Of a DNA stretch of 64,000 nt, positions 1 to 11,600 are shown in pieces (position 1 is the first letter of the stretch; the number at the start of each line of letters is the position of its first letter). Source of the stretch: Labia minor (lineage: Eukaryota > Arthropoda > Insecta > Dermaptera > Spongiphoridae); contig OY720348.1 in assembly GCA_963082975.1 (NCBI GenBank), positions 20,389,146-20,453,145 on the forward strand, given 5' to 3'. The translations under genes were made by a program, and so were the position numbers. The notes under the pieces were generated by a model. It was not told the DNA's origin and did not search any database. It saw only the letters and a list, made by a program, of their open reading frames with translations.

Positions 1-110
1 AAATTAAAAAATTAAATTTTTAAAAATAAATAATAAATTCGTTCATTTTACATCATAAAAATATTAAAAAAATATATTATTCATATTTCTTACTAAAAAT
101 TATTTTTTTA

Positions 111-271
111 TGCCGAAAACCTAGGGTCATCCTACGATGACCTTTCATAAATTTTACGGGAAAATTAAAAAATGAAATTTTTAAAAATAAATAATAAATT
201 CGTTCATTTTACATCATAAAAATATTAAAAAAATATATTATTCATATTTCTTACTAAAAATTATTTTTTTA
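111..271 (+). repeat. Representative 161-bp satellite monomer
   Basis: One full monomer, with phase set arbitrarily at TGCCGAAAAC. My count is about 31 G or C in 161 bases (about 19% GC). About two thirds of these lie in the first 50 bases, between TGCCG and ACGGG. The rest is A/T runs: an A-rich stretch, AAATTTTTAAAAATAAATAA, the mark TTCGTTCATTTTACATC, then runs of A and T. Only about four CpG sites occur per monomer. The layout is a short GC island in an AT-rich spacer. Confidence 0.95.
120..142. other. Palindrome plus inverted repeat in each monomer (first example)
   Basis: CCTAGG (120-125) is a perfect 6-bp palindrome. It overlaps a dyad, GGTCATC (125-131), loop CTAC (132-135), GATGACC (136-142). 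The stem can extend by a G-T wobble and an A-T pair. This block is present in nearly every monomer of the window. Some monomers carry GATTACC or CTTAGGG instead, which breaks the stem or the palindrome. It could be a protein-binding dyad or a cruciform-prone site; I recognise no known factor. Confidence 0.85.
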
Positions 272-982
272 TGCCGAAAACCTAGGGTCATCCTACGATG
301 ACCTTTCATAAATTTTACGGGAAAATTAAAAAATTAAATTTTTAAAAATAAATAATAAATTCGTTCATTTTACATCATAAAAATATTAAAAAAATATATT
401 ATTCATATTTCTTACTAAAAATTATTTTTTTATGCCGAAAACCTAGGGTCATCCTACGATGACCTTTCATAAATTTTACGGGAAAATTAAAAAATGAAAT
501 TTTTAAAAATAAATAATAAATTCGTATTTTACATCATAAAAATATTAAAAAAATATATTATTGATATTTCTTACTAAAAATTATTTTTTTATGCCGAAAA
601 CCTAGGGTCATCCTACGATGACTTTTCATAAATTTTACGGGAAAATTAAAAAATTAAATTTTTAAAAATAAATAATAAATTCGTTCGTTTTACATCATAT
701 AAATAATAAAAAAATATATTATTGATATTTCTGATGAATAATTATTTTTTTATGCCGAAAACCTAGGGTCATCCTACGATTACCTTTCATAATTTTTACG
801 GGAAAATTAAAAAATGAAATTTTTAAAAATAAATAATAAATTCGTTCATTTTACATCATAAAAATATTAAAAAAATATATTATTGATATTTCTTACTAAA
901 AAGTATTTTTTTATGCCGAAAACCTAGGGTCATCCTACGATGACCTTTCATAATTTTTACGGTAAAATTAAAAAATGAAATT

Positions 983-2730
983 TTTAAAAATAAATAATAA
1001 ATTCGTTCATTTTACATCATAAAAATATTAAAAAAATATATTATTCATATTTCTTACTAAAAATTATTTTTTTATGCCGAAAACCTAGGGTCATCCTACG
1101 ATGACCTTTCATAAATTTTACGGGAAAATTAAAAATGAAATTTTTAAAAATAAATAATAAATTCGTTCATTTTACATCATAAAAATATTAAAAAAATATA
1201 TTATTCATATTTCTTACTAAAAATTATTTTTTTATGCCGAAAACCTAGGGTCATCCTACGATGACCTTTCATAAATTTTACGGGAATATTAAAAAATGAA
1301 ATTTTTAAAAATAAATAATAAATTCGTATTTTACATCATAAAAATATTAAAAAAATATATTATTCATATTTCTTACTAAAAATTATTTTTTTATGCCGAA
1401 AACCTAGGGTCATCCTACGATGACCTTTCATAAATTTTACGGGAAAATTAAAAAATGAAATTTTTAAAAATAAATAATAAATTCGTATTTTACATAATAA
1501 AAATATTAAAAAAATATATTATTCATATTTCTTACTAAAAATTATTTTTTTATGCCGAAAACCTAGGGTCATCCTACGATGACCTTTCATAAATTTTACG
1601 GGAAAATTAAAAAATGAAATTTTTAAAAATAAATAATAAATTCGTTCATTTTACATCATAAAAAAATTAAAAAAATATATTATTGATATTTCTGATGAAT
1701 AATTATTTTTTTATGCCGAAAACCTAGGGTCATCCTACGATTACCTTTCATAATTTTTACGGGAAAATTAAAAAATTAAATTTTTAAAAATAAATAATAA
1801 ATTCGTTCATTTTACATCATAAAAATATTAAAAAAATATATTATTCATATTTCTTACTAAAAATTATTTTTTTATGCCGAAAACCTAGGGTCATCCTACG
1901 ATGACCTTTCATAAATTTTACGGGAAAATTAAAAATGAAATTTTTAAAAATAAATAATAAATTCGTTCATTTTACATCATAAAAATATTAAAAAAATATA
2001 TTATTCATATTTCTTACTAAAAATTATTTTTTTATGCCGAAAACCTAGGGTCATCCTACGATGACCTTTCATAAATTTTACGGGAATATTAAAAAATGAA
2101 ATTTTTAAAAATAAATAATAAATTCGTATTTTACATCATAAAAATATTAAAAAAATATATTATTCATATTTCTTACTAAAAATTATTTTTTTATGCCGAA
2201 AACCTAGGGTCATCCTACGATGACCTTTCATAAATTTTACGGGAAAATTAAAAAATGAAATTTTTAAAAATAAATAATAAATTCGTATTTTACATAATAA
2301 AAATATTAAAAAAATATATTATTCATATTTCTTACTAAAAATTATTTTTTTATGCCGAAAACCTAGGGTCATCCTACGATGACCTTTCATAAATTTTACG
2401 GGAAAATTAAAAAATGAAATTTTTAAAAATAAATAATAAATTCGTTCATTTTACATCATAAAAAAATTAAAAAAATATATTATTGATATTTCTGATGAAT
2501 AATTATTTTTTTATGCCGAAAACCTAGGGTCATCCTACGATTACCTTTCATAATTTTTACGGGAAAATTAAAAAATTAAATTTTTAAAAATAAATAATAA
2601 ATTCGTTCATTTTACATCATAAAAATATTAAAAAAATATATTATTCATATTTCTTACTAAAAATTATTTTTTTATGCCGAAAACCTAGGGTCATCCTACG
2701 ATGACCTTTCATAAATTTTACGGGAAAATT
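983..2730 (+). repeat. Tandem duplication of an 800-bp (5-monomer) block
   Basis: Rare variants recur exactly 800 bp apart: AAAATTAAAAATGAAA with one A missing (about 1125 and 1925), CGGGAATATT (1281 and 2081), TACATAATAA (1491 and 2291), and CATCATAAAAAAATT (about 1655 and 2455). The first copy is roughly 983-1782 and the second 1783-2582, with matching sequence to about 2730. The copies look nearly identical, so the duplication is recent. The length equals five monomers less five bases of small deletions. Confidence 0.88.
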
Positions 2731-5700
2731 AAAAAATTAAATTTTTAAAAATAAATAATAAATTCGTTCATTTTACATCATAAAAATATTAAAAAAATAT
2801 ATTATTGATATTTCTTACTAAAAAGTATTTTTTTATGCCGAAAACCTAGGGTCATCCTACGATGACCTTTCATAATTTTTACGGTAAAATTAAAAAATGA
2901 AATTTTTAAAAATAAATAATAAATTCGTTCATTTTACATCATAAAAATATTAAAAAAATATATTATTCATATTTCTTACTAAAAATTATTTTTTTATGCC
3001 GAAAACCTAGGGTCATCCTACGATGACTTTTCATAAATTTTACGGGAAAATTAAAAAATGAAATTTTTAAAAATAAATAATAAATTCGTTCATTTTACAT
3101 CATAAAAATATTAAAAAAATATATTATTCATATTTCTTACTAAAAAGTATTTTTTTATGCCGAAAACCTAGGGTCATCCTACGATGACCTTTCATAATTT
3201 TTACGGTAAAATTAAAAAATGAAATTTTTAAAAATAAATAATAAATTCGTTCATTTTACATCATAAAAATATTAAAAAAATATATTATTCATATTTCTTA
3301 CTAAAAATTATTTTTTTATGCCGAAAACCTAGGGTCATCCTACGATGACCTTTCATAAATTTTACGGGAAAATTAAAAAATGAAATTTTTAAAAATAAAT
3401 AATAAATTCGTTCATTTTACATCATAAAAATATTAAAAAAATATATTATTCATATTTCTTACTAAAAATTATTTTTTTATGCCGAAAACCTAGGGTCATC
3501 CTACGATGACCTTTCATAAATTTTACGGGAAAATTAAAAAATGAAATTTTTAAAAATAAATAATAAATTCGTTCATTTTACATCATAAAAATATTAAAAA
3601 AATATATTATTGATATTTCTGATGAATAATTATTTTTTTATGCCGAAAACCTAGGGTCATCCTACGATGACCTTTCATAATTTTTACGGGAAAATTAAAA
3701 AATGAAATTTTTAAAAATAAATAATAAATTCGTTCATTTTACATCATAAAAATATTAAAAAAATATATTATTCATATTTCTTACTAAAAATTATTTTTTT
3801 ATGCCGAAAACCTAGGGTCATCCTACGATGACCTTTCATAAATTTTACGGGAAAATTAAAAAATGAAATTTTTAAAAATAAATAATAAATTCGTTCATTT
3901 TACATCATAAAAATATTAAAAAAATATATTATTGATATTTCTGATGAATAATTATTTTTTTATGCCGAAAACCTAGGGTCATCCTACGATGACCTTTCAT
4001 AATTTTTACGGGAAAATTAAAAAATGAAATTTTTAAAAATAAATAATAAATTCGTTCATTTTACATCATAAAAATATTAAAAAAATATATTATTCATATT
4101 TCTTACTAAAAATTATTTTTTTATGCCGAAAACCTAGGGTCATCCTACGATGACCTTTCATAAATTTTACGGGAAAATTAAAAAATTAAATTTTTAAAAA
4201 TAAATAATAAATTCGTTCATTTTACATCATAAAAATATTAAAAAAATATATTATTCATATTTCTTACTAAAAATTATTTTTTTAAGCCGAAAACCTAGGG
4301 TCATCCTACGATGACCTTTCATAAATTTTACGGGAAAATTAAAAAATGAAATTTTTAAAAATAAATAATAAATTCGTATTTTACATCATAAAAATATTAA
4401 AAAAATATATTATTCATATTTCTTACTAAAAATTATTTTTTTATGCCGAAAACCTAGGGTCATCCTACGATGACCTTTCATAAATTTTACGGGAAAATTA
4501 AAAAATGAAATTTTTAAAAATAAATAATAAATTCGTTCATTTTACATCATAAAAATATTAAAAAAATATATTATTGATATTTCTGATGAATAATTATTTT
4601 TTTATGCCGAAAACCTAGGGTCATCCTACGATGACCTTTCATAATTTTTACGGGAAAATTAAAAAATGAAATTTTTAAAAATAAATAATAAATTCGTTCA
4701 TTTTACATCATAAAAATATTAAAAAAATATATTATTCATATTTCTTACTAAAAATTATTTTTTTATGCCGAAAACCTAGGGTCATCCTACGATGACCTTT
4801 CATAAATTTTACGGGAAAATTAAAAAATTAAATTTTTAAAAATAAATAATAAATTCGTTCATTTTACATCGTAAAAATATTAAAAAAATATATTATTCAT
4901 ATTTCTTACTAAAAATTATTTTTTTATGCCGAAAACCTAGGGTCATCCTACGATGACCTTTCATAAATTTTACGGGAAAATTAAAAAATGAAATTTTTAA
5001 AAATAAATAATAAATTCGTTCATTTTACATCATAAAAATATTAAAAAAATATATTATTCATATTTATTACTAAAAATTATTTTTTTATGCCGAAAACCTA
5101 GGGTCATCCTACGATGACCTTTCATAAATTTTACGGGAAAATTAAAAAATGAAATTTTTAAAAATAAATAATAAATTCGTTCCTTTTACATCATATAAAT
5201 AATAAAAAAATATATTATTGATATTTCTGATGAATAATTATTTTTTTATGCCGAAAACCTAGGGTCATCCTACGATTACCTTTCATAATTTTTACGGGAA
5301 AATTAAAAAATGAAATTTTTAAAAATAAATAATAAATTCGTTCATTTTACATCATAAAAATATTAAAAAAATATATTATTGATATTTCTTACTAAAAATT
5401 ATTTTTTTATGCCGAAAACCTAGGGTCATCCTACGATGACCTTTCATAAATTTTACGGGAAAATTAAAAAATGAAATTTTTAAAAATAAATAATAAATTC
5501 GTTCATTTTACATCATAAAAATATTAAAAAAATATATTATTCATATTTCTTACTAAAAATTATTTTTTTATGCCGAAAACCTAGGGTCATCCTACGATGA
5601 CCTTTCATAAATTTTACGGGAAAATTAAAAAATGAAATTTTTAAAAATAAATAATAAATTCGATCATTTTACATCATAAAAATATTAAAAAAATATATTA

Positions 5701-8437
5701 TTCATATTTCTTACTAAAAATTATTTTTTTATGCCGAAAACCTAGGGTCATCCTACGATGACTTTTCATAAATTTTACTGGAAAATTAAAAAATTAAATT
5801 TTTAAAAATAAATAATAAATTCGTTCATTTTACATCATAAAAATATTAAAAAAATATATTATTCATATTTCTTACTAAAAATTATTTTTTTATGCCGAAA
5901 ACCTAGGGTCATCCTACGATGACCTTTCATAAATTTTACGGGAAAATTAAAAAATGAAATTTTTAAAAATAAATAATAAATTCGTATTTTACATCATAAA
6001 AATATTAAAAAAATATATTATTCATATTTCTTACTAAAAATTATTTTTTTATGCCGAAAACCTAGGGTCATCCTACGATGACCTTTCATAAATTTTACGG
6101 GAAAATTAAAAAATTAAATTTTTAAAAATAAATAATAAATTCGTTCATTTTACATCATAAAAATATTAAAAAAATATATTATTCTTATTTCTTACTAAAA
6201 ATTATTTTTTTATGCCGAAAACCTAGGGTCATCCTACGATGACCTTTCATAAATTTTACGGGAAAATTAAAAAATGAAATTTTTAAAAATAAATAATAAA
6301 TTCGTATTTTACATCATAAAAATATTAAAAAAATATATTATTCATATTTCTTACTAAAAATTATTTTTTTATGCCGAAAACCTAGGGTCATCCTACGATG
6401 ACCTTTCATAAATTTTACGGGAAAATTAAAAAATGAAATTTTTAAAAATAAATAATAAATTCGTTCATTTTACATCATAAAAATATTAAAAAAATATATT
6501 ATTGATATTTCTGATGAATAATTATTTTTTTATGCCGAAAACCTAGGGTCATCCTTCGATGACCTTTCATAATTTTTACGGGAAAATTAAAAAATGAAAT
6601 TTTTAAAAATAAATAATAAATTCGTTCATTTTACATCATAAAAATATTAAAAAAATATATTATTCATATTTCTTACTAAAAATTATTTTTTTATGCCGAA
6701 AACCTAGGGTCATCCTACGATGACCTTTCATAAATTTTACGGGAAAATTAAAAAATGAAATTTTTAAAAATAAATAATAAATTCGTTCATTTTACATCAT
6801 AAAAATATTAAAAAAATATATTATTGATATTTCTGATGAATAATTATTTTTTTATGCCGAAAACCTAGGGTCATCCTACGATGACCTTTCATAATTTTTA
6901 CGGGAAAATTAAAAAATGAAATTTTTAAAAATAAATAATAAATTCGTTCATTTTACATCATAAAAATATTAAAAAAATATATTATTCATATTTCTTACTA
7001 AAAATTATTTTTTTATGCCGAAAACCTAGGGTCATCCTACGATGACCTTTCATAAATTTTACGGGAAAATTAAAAAATTAAATTTTTAAAAATAAATAAT
7101 AAATTCGTTCATTTTACATCATAAAAATATTAAAAAAATATATTATTCATATTTCTTACTAAAAATTATTTTTTTATGCCGAAAACCTAGGGTCATCCTA
7201 CGATGACCTTTCATAAATTTTACGGGAAAATTAAAAAATGAAATTTTTAAAAATAAATAATAAATTCGTATTTTACATCATAAAAATATTAAAAAAATAT
7301 ATTATTCATATTTCTTACTAAAAATTATTTTTTTATGCCGAAAACCTAGGGTCATCCTACGATGACCTTTCATAAATTTTACGGGAAAATTAAAAAATGA
7401 AATTTTTAAAAATAAATAATAAATTCGTTCATTTTACATCATAAAAATATTAAAAAAATATATTATTGATATTTCTGATGAATAATTATTTTTTTATGCC
7501 GAAAACCTAGGGTCATCCTACGATGACCTTTCATAATTTTTACGGGAAAATTAAAAAATGAAATTTTTAAAAATAAATAATAAATTCGTTCATTTTACAT
7601 CATAAAAATATTAAAAAAATATATTATTCATATTTCTTACTAAAAATTATTTTTTTATGCCGAAAACCTAGGGTCATCCTACGATGACCTTTCATAAATT
7701 TTACGGGAAAATTAAAAAATGAAATTTTTAAAAATAAATAATAAATTCGTTCATTTTACATCATAAAAATATTAAAAAAATATATTATTCATATTTCTTA
7801 CTAAAAATTATTTTTTTATGCCGAAAACCTAGGGTCATCCTACGATGACCTTTCATAATTTTTACGGGAAAATTAAAAAATGAAATTTTTAAAAATAAAT
7901 AATAAATTCGTTCATTTTACATCATAAAAATATTAAAAAAATATATTATTCATATTTCTTACTAAAAATTATTTTTTTATGCCGAAAACCTAGGGTCATC
8001 CTACGATGACCTTTCATAAATTTTACGGGAAAATTAAAAAATGAAATTTTTAAAAATAAATAATAAATTCGTTCATTTTACATCATAAAAATATTAAAAA
8101 AATATATTATTGATATTTCTGATGAATAATTATTTTTTTATGCCGAAAACCTAGGGTCATCCTACGATGACCTTTCATAATTTTTACGGGAAAATTAAAA
8201 AATTATAAATTTTTAAAAATAAATAATAAATTCGTTCGTTTTACATCATATAAATAATAAAAAAATATATTATTGATATTTCTGATGAATAATTATTTTT
8301 TTATGCCGAAAACCTAGGGTCATCCTACGATTACCTTTCATAATTTTTACGGGAAAATTAAAAAATGAAATTTTTAAAAATAAATAATAAATTCGTTCAT
8401 TTTACATCATAAAAATATTAAAAAAATATATTATTGA

Positions 8438-8442
8438 TATTT
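8438..8442 (+). repeat. Target-site duplication, left copy (TATTT)
   Basis: The five bases before the LTR are TATTT. The same five follow the right LTR at 13014-13018. Removing the element and one copy restores a normal monomer reading GATATTTCTTACTAAAA. Five bp is the usual size for Ty1/copia integrases. Confidence 0.95.
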
Positions 8443-8591
8443 TGTTAAAGTATATTAAAGTTGGTAACCCTGCACCTTCTTACCTGTATATATATTTATA
8501 GTATGACCTTAGAGTAAATGTTCACCTTGTATTAAAAACACATTCAAACTCGAACAGTGCATTTTCATTAAACACATTTAAAACTCCAACA
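8443..8591 (+). repeat. 5' LTR of Copia element 1
   Basis: 149 bp beginning TGTT and ending AACA, the standard TG...CA ends. It is identical to the copy at 12865-13013. A TATA-rich run lies at 8487-8500. ATTAAA, a weak polyadenylation signal, occurs at 8531 and 8567. The U3/R/U5 borders cannot be placed from sequence alone. At 149 bp it is short for copia. Confidence 0.97.
8487..8500 (+). promoter_or_regulatory. Probable TATA box of element 1 LTR promoter
   Basis: An uninterrupted alternating T/A run (TATATATATTTATA) lies in a less AT-rich part of the LTR, 44 bp from its start and about 186 bp before the gag-pol ATG. The position suits an RNA polymerase II promoter at the U3/R border, but low-complexity A/T sequence makes this tentative. 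Confidence 0.5.
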
Positions 8592-8606
8592 GGTTATGGG
8601 CCCAGG
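8592..8606 (+). other. Primer-binding site, internal initiator tRNA-Met type
   Basis: GGTTATGGGCCCAGG directly follows the LTR. It is complementary to the anticodon stem-loop region of animal initiator tRNA-Met (CTGGGCCCATAACC as DNA), not to the tRNA 3' end. Drosophila copia is known to be primed this way by a cleaved half tRNA. The untranslated leader runs on from here to 8672 and shows no other feature. Confidence 0.9.
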
Positions 8607-8672
8607 TAAACACTGCGGGTAATTGGGTGATAATTGGAAATATTTTTTAATCTTAAAAGGATTTTATAAAAA

Positions 8673-11600
8673 ATGGAATTTCTTAAAATTGAACCACTAC
8701 ACCGACACAACTATGATACCTGGAAGATTCAGATGGAAGCCATCCTAGTAAAAAATGGATATTGGAACATAGTCTCCGGAAACCAAAAAAGGTCAAATAT
8801 TGATGAAAAAGATACGAAAGGGATTGAAAAATGGGATCTCCTGGACCAAAAAGCTAAGTCTGATCTAATTTTATCAATAACACCTAGAGAATTAAGGATA
8901 GTTAAAAATTTAAATAGCTCAAGTGAAATATGGAATAAATTAAAGGAAACCTTTGAAAGTAAAGGTCCAGCCAAAAAGGCTTATTTGTTAAAGAAACTAA
9001 TTTTAAGTAAAATGAATATAAGTGATAATATGGATGACTATTTAAATACATTTTGTGAAATTATAGAAAAATTAAATGATATTGAATTTATAATAAATGA
9101 TGAACTATTATGTATAATATTATTATATAGTCTACCAGACGAATATGAAAATTTTAGATGTGCTATAGAAACAAGGGACACTTTGCCATCTTTAGATAAA
9201 TTAAAAATAAAATTATTGGAAGAGTTTGAATGTCGGGGAAGTCAAGGCGATTCCTCAAATCAAAGTAACTTTATTAAAAATAGAAATAAAAATAGACCTA
9301 TTAATAAAAATTATAATTTTAAAAATAATCCTTACAAAAATAATTCTTTAAATAAATATAATGAAAATAATAATAATAAATATAATACGAATAAAAAACA
9401 TAATTTTTTCAACAGGGATAAAAGGTCAACTGATTATAATAAATTTAGTATATCAAATAATGAAATTAAAAATAAAATTATATGTTTCCGTTGTAAGGGA
9501 GAAGGCCATAAAATTTCTCAATGTCCATCTAAGTCGACTCATATGTTAGCCCTAAAAGTCACTGATGATAAAAATGATTGGATTTTAGATTCTGGCTGTA
9601 CAAATCACATGATAAATAATAAAGAATTACTGGAAAATATAAGACATCCAAAACTAAATTGTTTAACACTAGCCGATAACAGTAAAATAAATATTGATTG
9701 TATTGGTGATATGATTATTAACATAAATAATAGACAAATTGAATTAACAGATGTACTATATGTTCCCAAATTAAAAACGAATTTATTATCTGTCGGGTCA
9801 TTTACTGATAAGAATTTTGAAGTTTTATTTAAAAATCATAATGCATTTATAACGAATAATGACGAACTAATGTTTACAGCTAAGAAAAAGGAGAACGGAT
9901 TATATTATTTAAATGAAAATATTAAAAATAAAGATAAAAATGATTTTTCATATTATTTAAATAAAAATAAATTATCAAAATTAGACATATGGCATAAAAG
10001 ATACGGACATTTAAATGAAAGAGATTTAAAACTAATAACCAAATCAGATCAGTTTTTCGGTTTAGACCAAAGTATATTAAATGAAAATTTAAATAATTGT
10101 GAAATATGCATTAAAGGAAAATTATCTCAAACACCTTTTAAAAATTCAAATTCACAGAAAAATTTAGAAATATTGGAAATAATCCATACAGATATTTGTG
10201 GACCATTTAGAACCACGTCTATCGGTGGAAATAAATATTTCATTACTTTTATAGACGAAGCAAGCAGATATTGCGAAGTTAAATTTCTAAAATACAAAAG
10301 TCAAGCTTTTGAAGCATTTATTGAATATAAAAATTATATTGAAAACATGACAGATAAAAGGATTAAATATTTGCAATCAGATAATGGAAAAGAATACATT
10401 AATAATAGATTTAATAATTTTTTAAAAAAATCAGGAATTAAGCGAAGATTAACAGTTCCTTATACGCCCCAACAAAATGGATTATCTGAACGTATGAACA
10501 AGACCCTATTGGAGATGACGAGATGTATGTTAATACAAGCAAATCTAGAACATTCCTTTTGGGCAGAAGCAGTAATAACTGCATGTTATTTGAGGAACAG
10601 AAGCCCAACATCATCTTTAAAAGGACAAATACCTTATAACATCCTTACAAACAAAAAATTTAATGTCTCACATTTAAGAACTTTTGGTATGAGAGTACAT
10701 TTTTTAAATAAAAATAATAAAAATAAATTAAATTCAAGAACAATTGAAGGAATTTTTATAGGTTATTGCGAGGAAAGCAAAGCTTATAGAGTATATGATC
10801 CCATGACCAGAAGGGTACATATTACTCGAGATATTAAATTTATAAACGAATTTCATAATAAAAATGGAGATAATTTAAAATATAATGATTTATTAGAAGA
10901 AAATTCAAAATACAACAGCTTGGACATAATGATTGATAAACATAATGATGATGCATCTTTAGAAAGTGATATAGACGAAAATAACATTGGCCAACAGAGA
11001 GGAAGAGGACGTCCTAAAATGATTAAAAGTGGAAATAGGGGAAGACCCAGAAAAGTCTATCAATACAAAAAATCCGAAAGTGAAAATGATGAAGAAACAA
11101 TTCCCAGCTCTAGAGACAGTGATGTCTTAAGTTCAGAAGATGAACTCTCGATAGAAACGACCGAAGGAGAGGTCCAAGGACTTAATGTAGAACTGAAAAT
11201 TAAAGATGCACTATTGCAAGAAGACTCGAACTTATGGAAAACAGCCATGAGGAAAGAAATGATTACATTAATTAAAAACGATACTTGGACAATGGTCAGG
11301 AAACACGAAAATCAAAATATAGTGGGTAGTCGTTTTGTCTTAACGACCAAAAATGATAATACTAAAAAGGCCAGGTTAGTCGCCAAGGGATATAGCCAAA
11401 CTTATTCTATAGATTATTTTGATACTTATTCACCTGTCGCCAGAATGAGCAGCGTGAGGACACTAATGGCTAAGTCTATAGAAGAAAAGTGGTACATTGA
11501 ACAAATGGACGTGGAGGCAGCGTATTTAAATGGTGAACTGGAAGAGAACATTTACATGGAATGTCCTGAAGGGTTTAACGACATATTGAAAGATTTAGTC

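Larger units (their letters stand above)
1..8442 (+). repeat. AT-rich 161-bp satellite array, left segment
   Basis: About 52 head-to-tail monomers, all in the same orientation, with no unique sequence between them. The spacing of successive TGCCGAAAAC marks (111, 272, 433, 592) gives periods of 161, 161 and 159. The 159-bp form lacks two bases where TTCGTTCATTTTAC becomes TTCGTATTTTAC. Main variants are a CATATTTCTTACTAAAAATT form and a GATATTTCTGATGAATAATT form; some of the latter also carry GATTACC in place of GATGACC. Because 161 is not a multiple of 3 and stops are frequent, there is no coding potential. The array enters from beyond the window and ends where Copia element 1 has inserted. 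The size is close to nucleosome scale and typical of centromeric or pericentromeric satellites, but that role is inference. Confidence 0.98.

Noticed and set aside
117-126. Telomere-like CCTAGGG
   Set aside because: A single short match per monomer, with no tandem TTAGG or TTAGGG run anywhere in the window.
136-165. Second ribozyme-like hint: GATGACC ... GGGAAAA in nearly all monomers
   Set aside because: The conserved U of the core is missing and no stem I is possible, so the match is incidental to the dyad and the ACGGG mark.
150-205. CENP-B-box-like parts (ACGGGA and TTCGTT) in the monomer
   Set aside because: They occur in the wrong order and about 45 bases apart, so they cannot form the 17-bp box.
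729-775. Possible hammerhead ribozyme in CTGATGA-type monomers: CTGATGA, then GAAA 19 bases later, then a short ACC-TAG-GGT hairpin and C
   Set aside because: The bases after CTGATGA and before GAAA do not form a stem II, there is an extra A after GAAA, and the sequences outside do not pair as stem I. Most monomers lack CTGATGA altogether. A covariance-model search on dimers would settle it.
1-8442. CRISPR-like regular repetition
   Set aside because: There are no unique spacers; the whole 161-bp unit is repeated, and the two elements are eukaryotic retrotransposons.
8729-8974. Short open frames antisense to or out of frame with the Copia genes (8729-8974, 9361-9549, 11060-11248, 11552-11839, 12386-12607, 62212-62487, 62411-62638, 63281-63493)
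   Set aside because: All lie inside the gag-pol frames in other frames, show no recognisable domain, and are explained by the coding strand.
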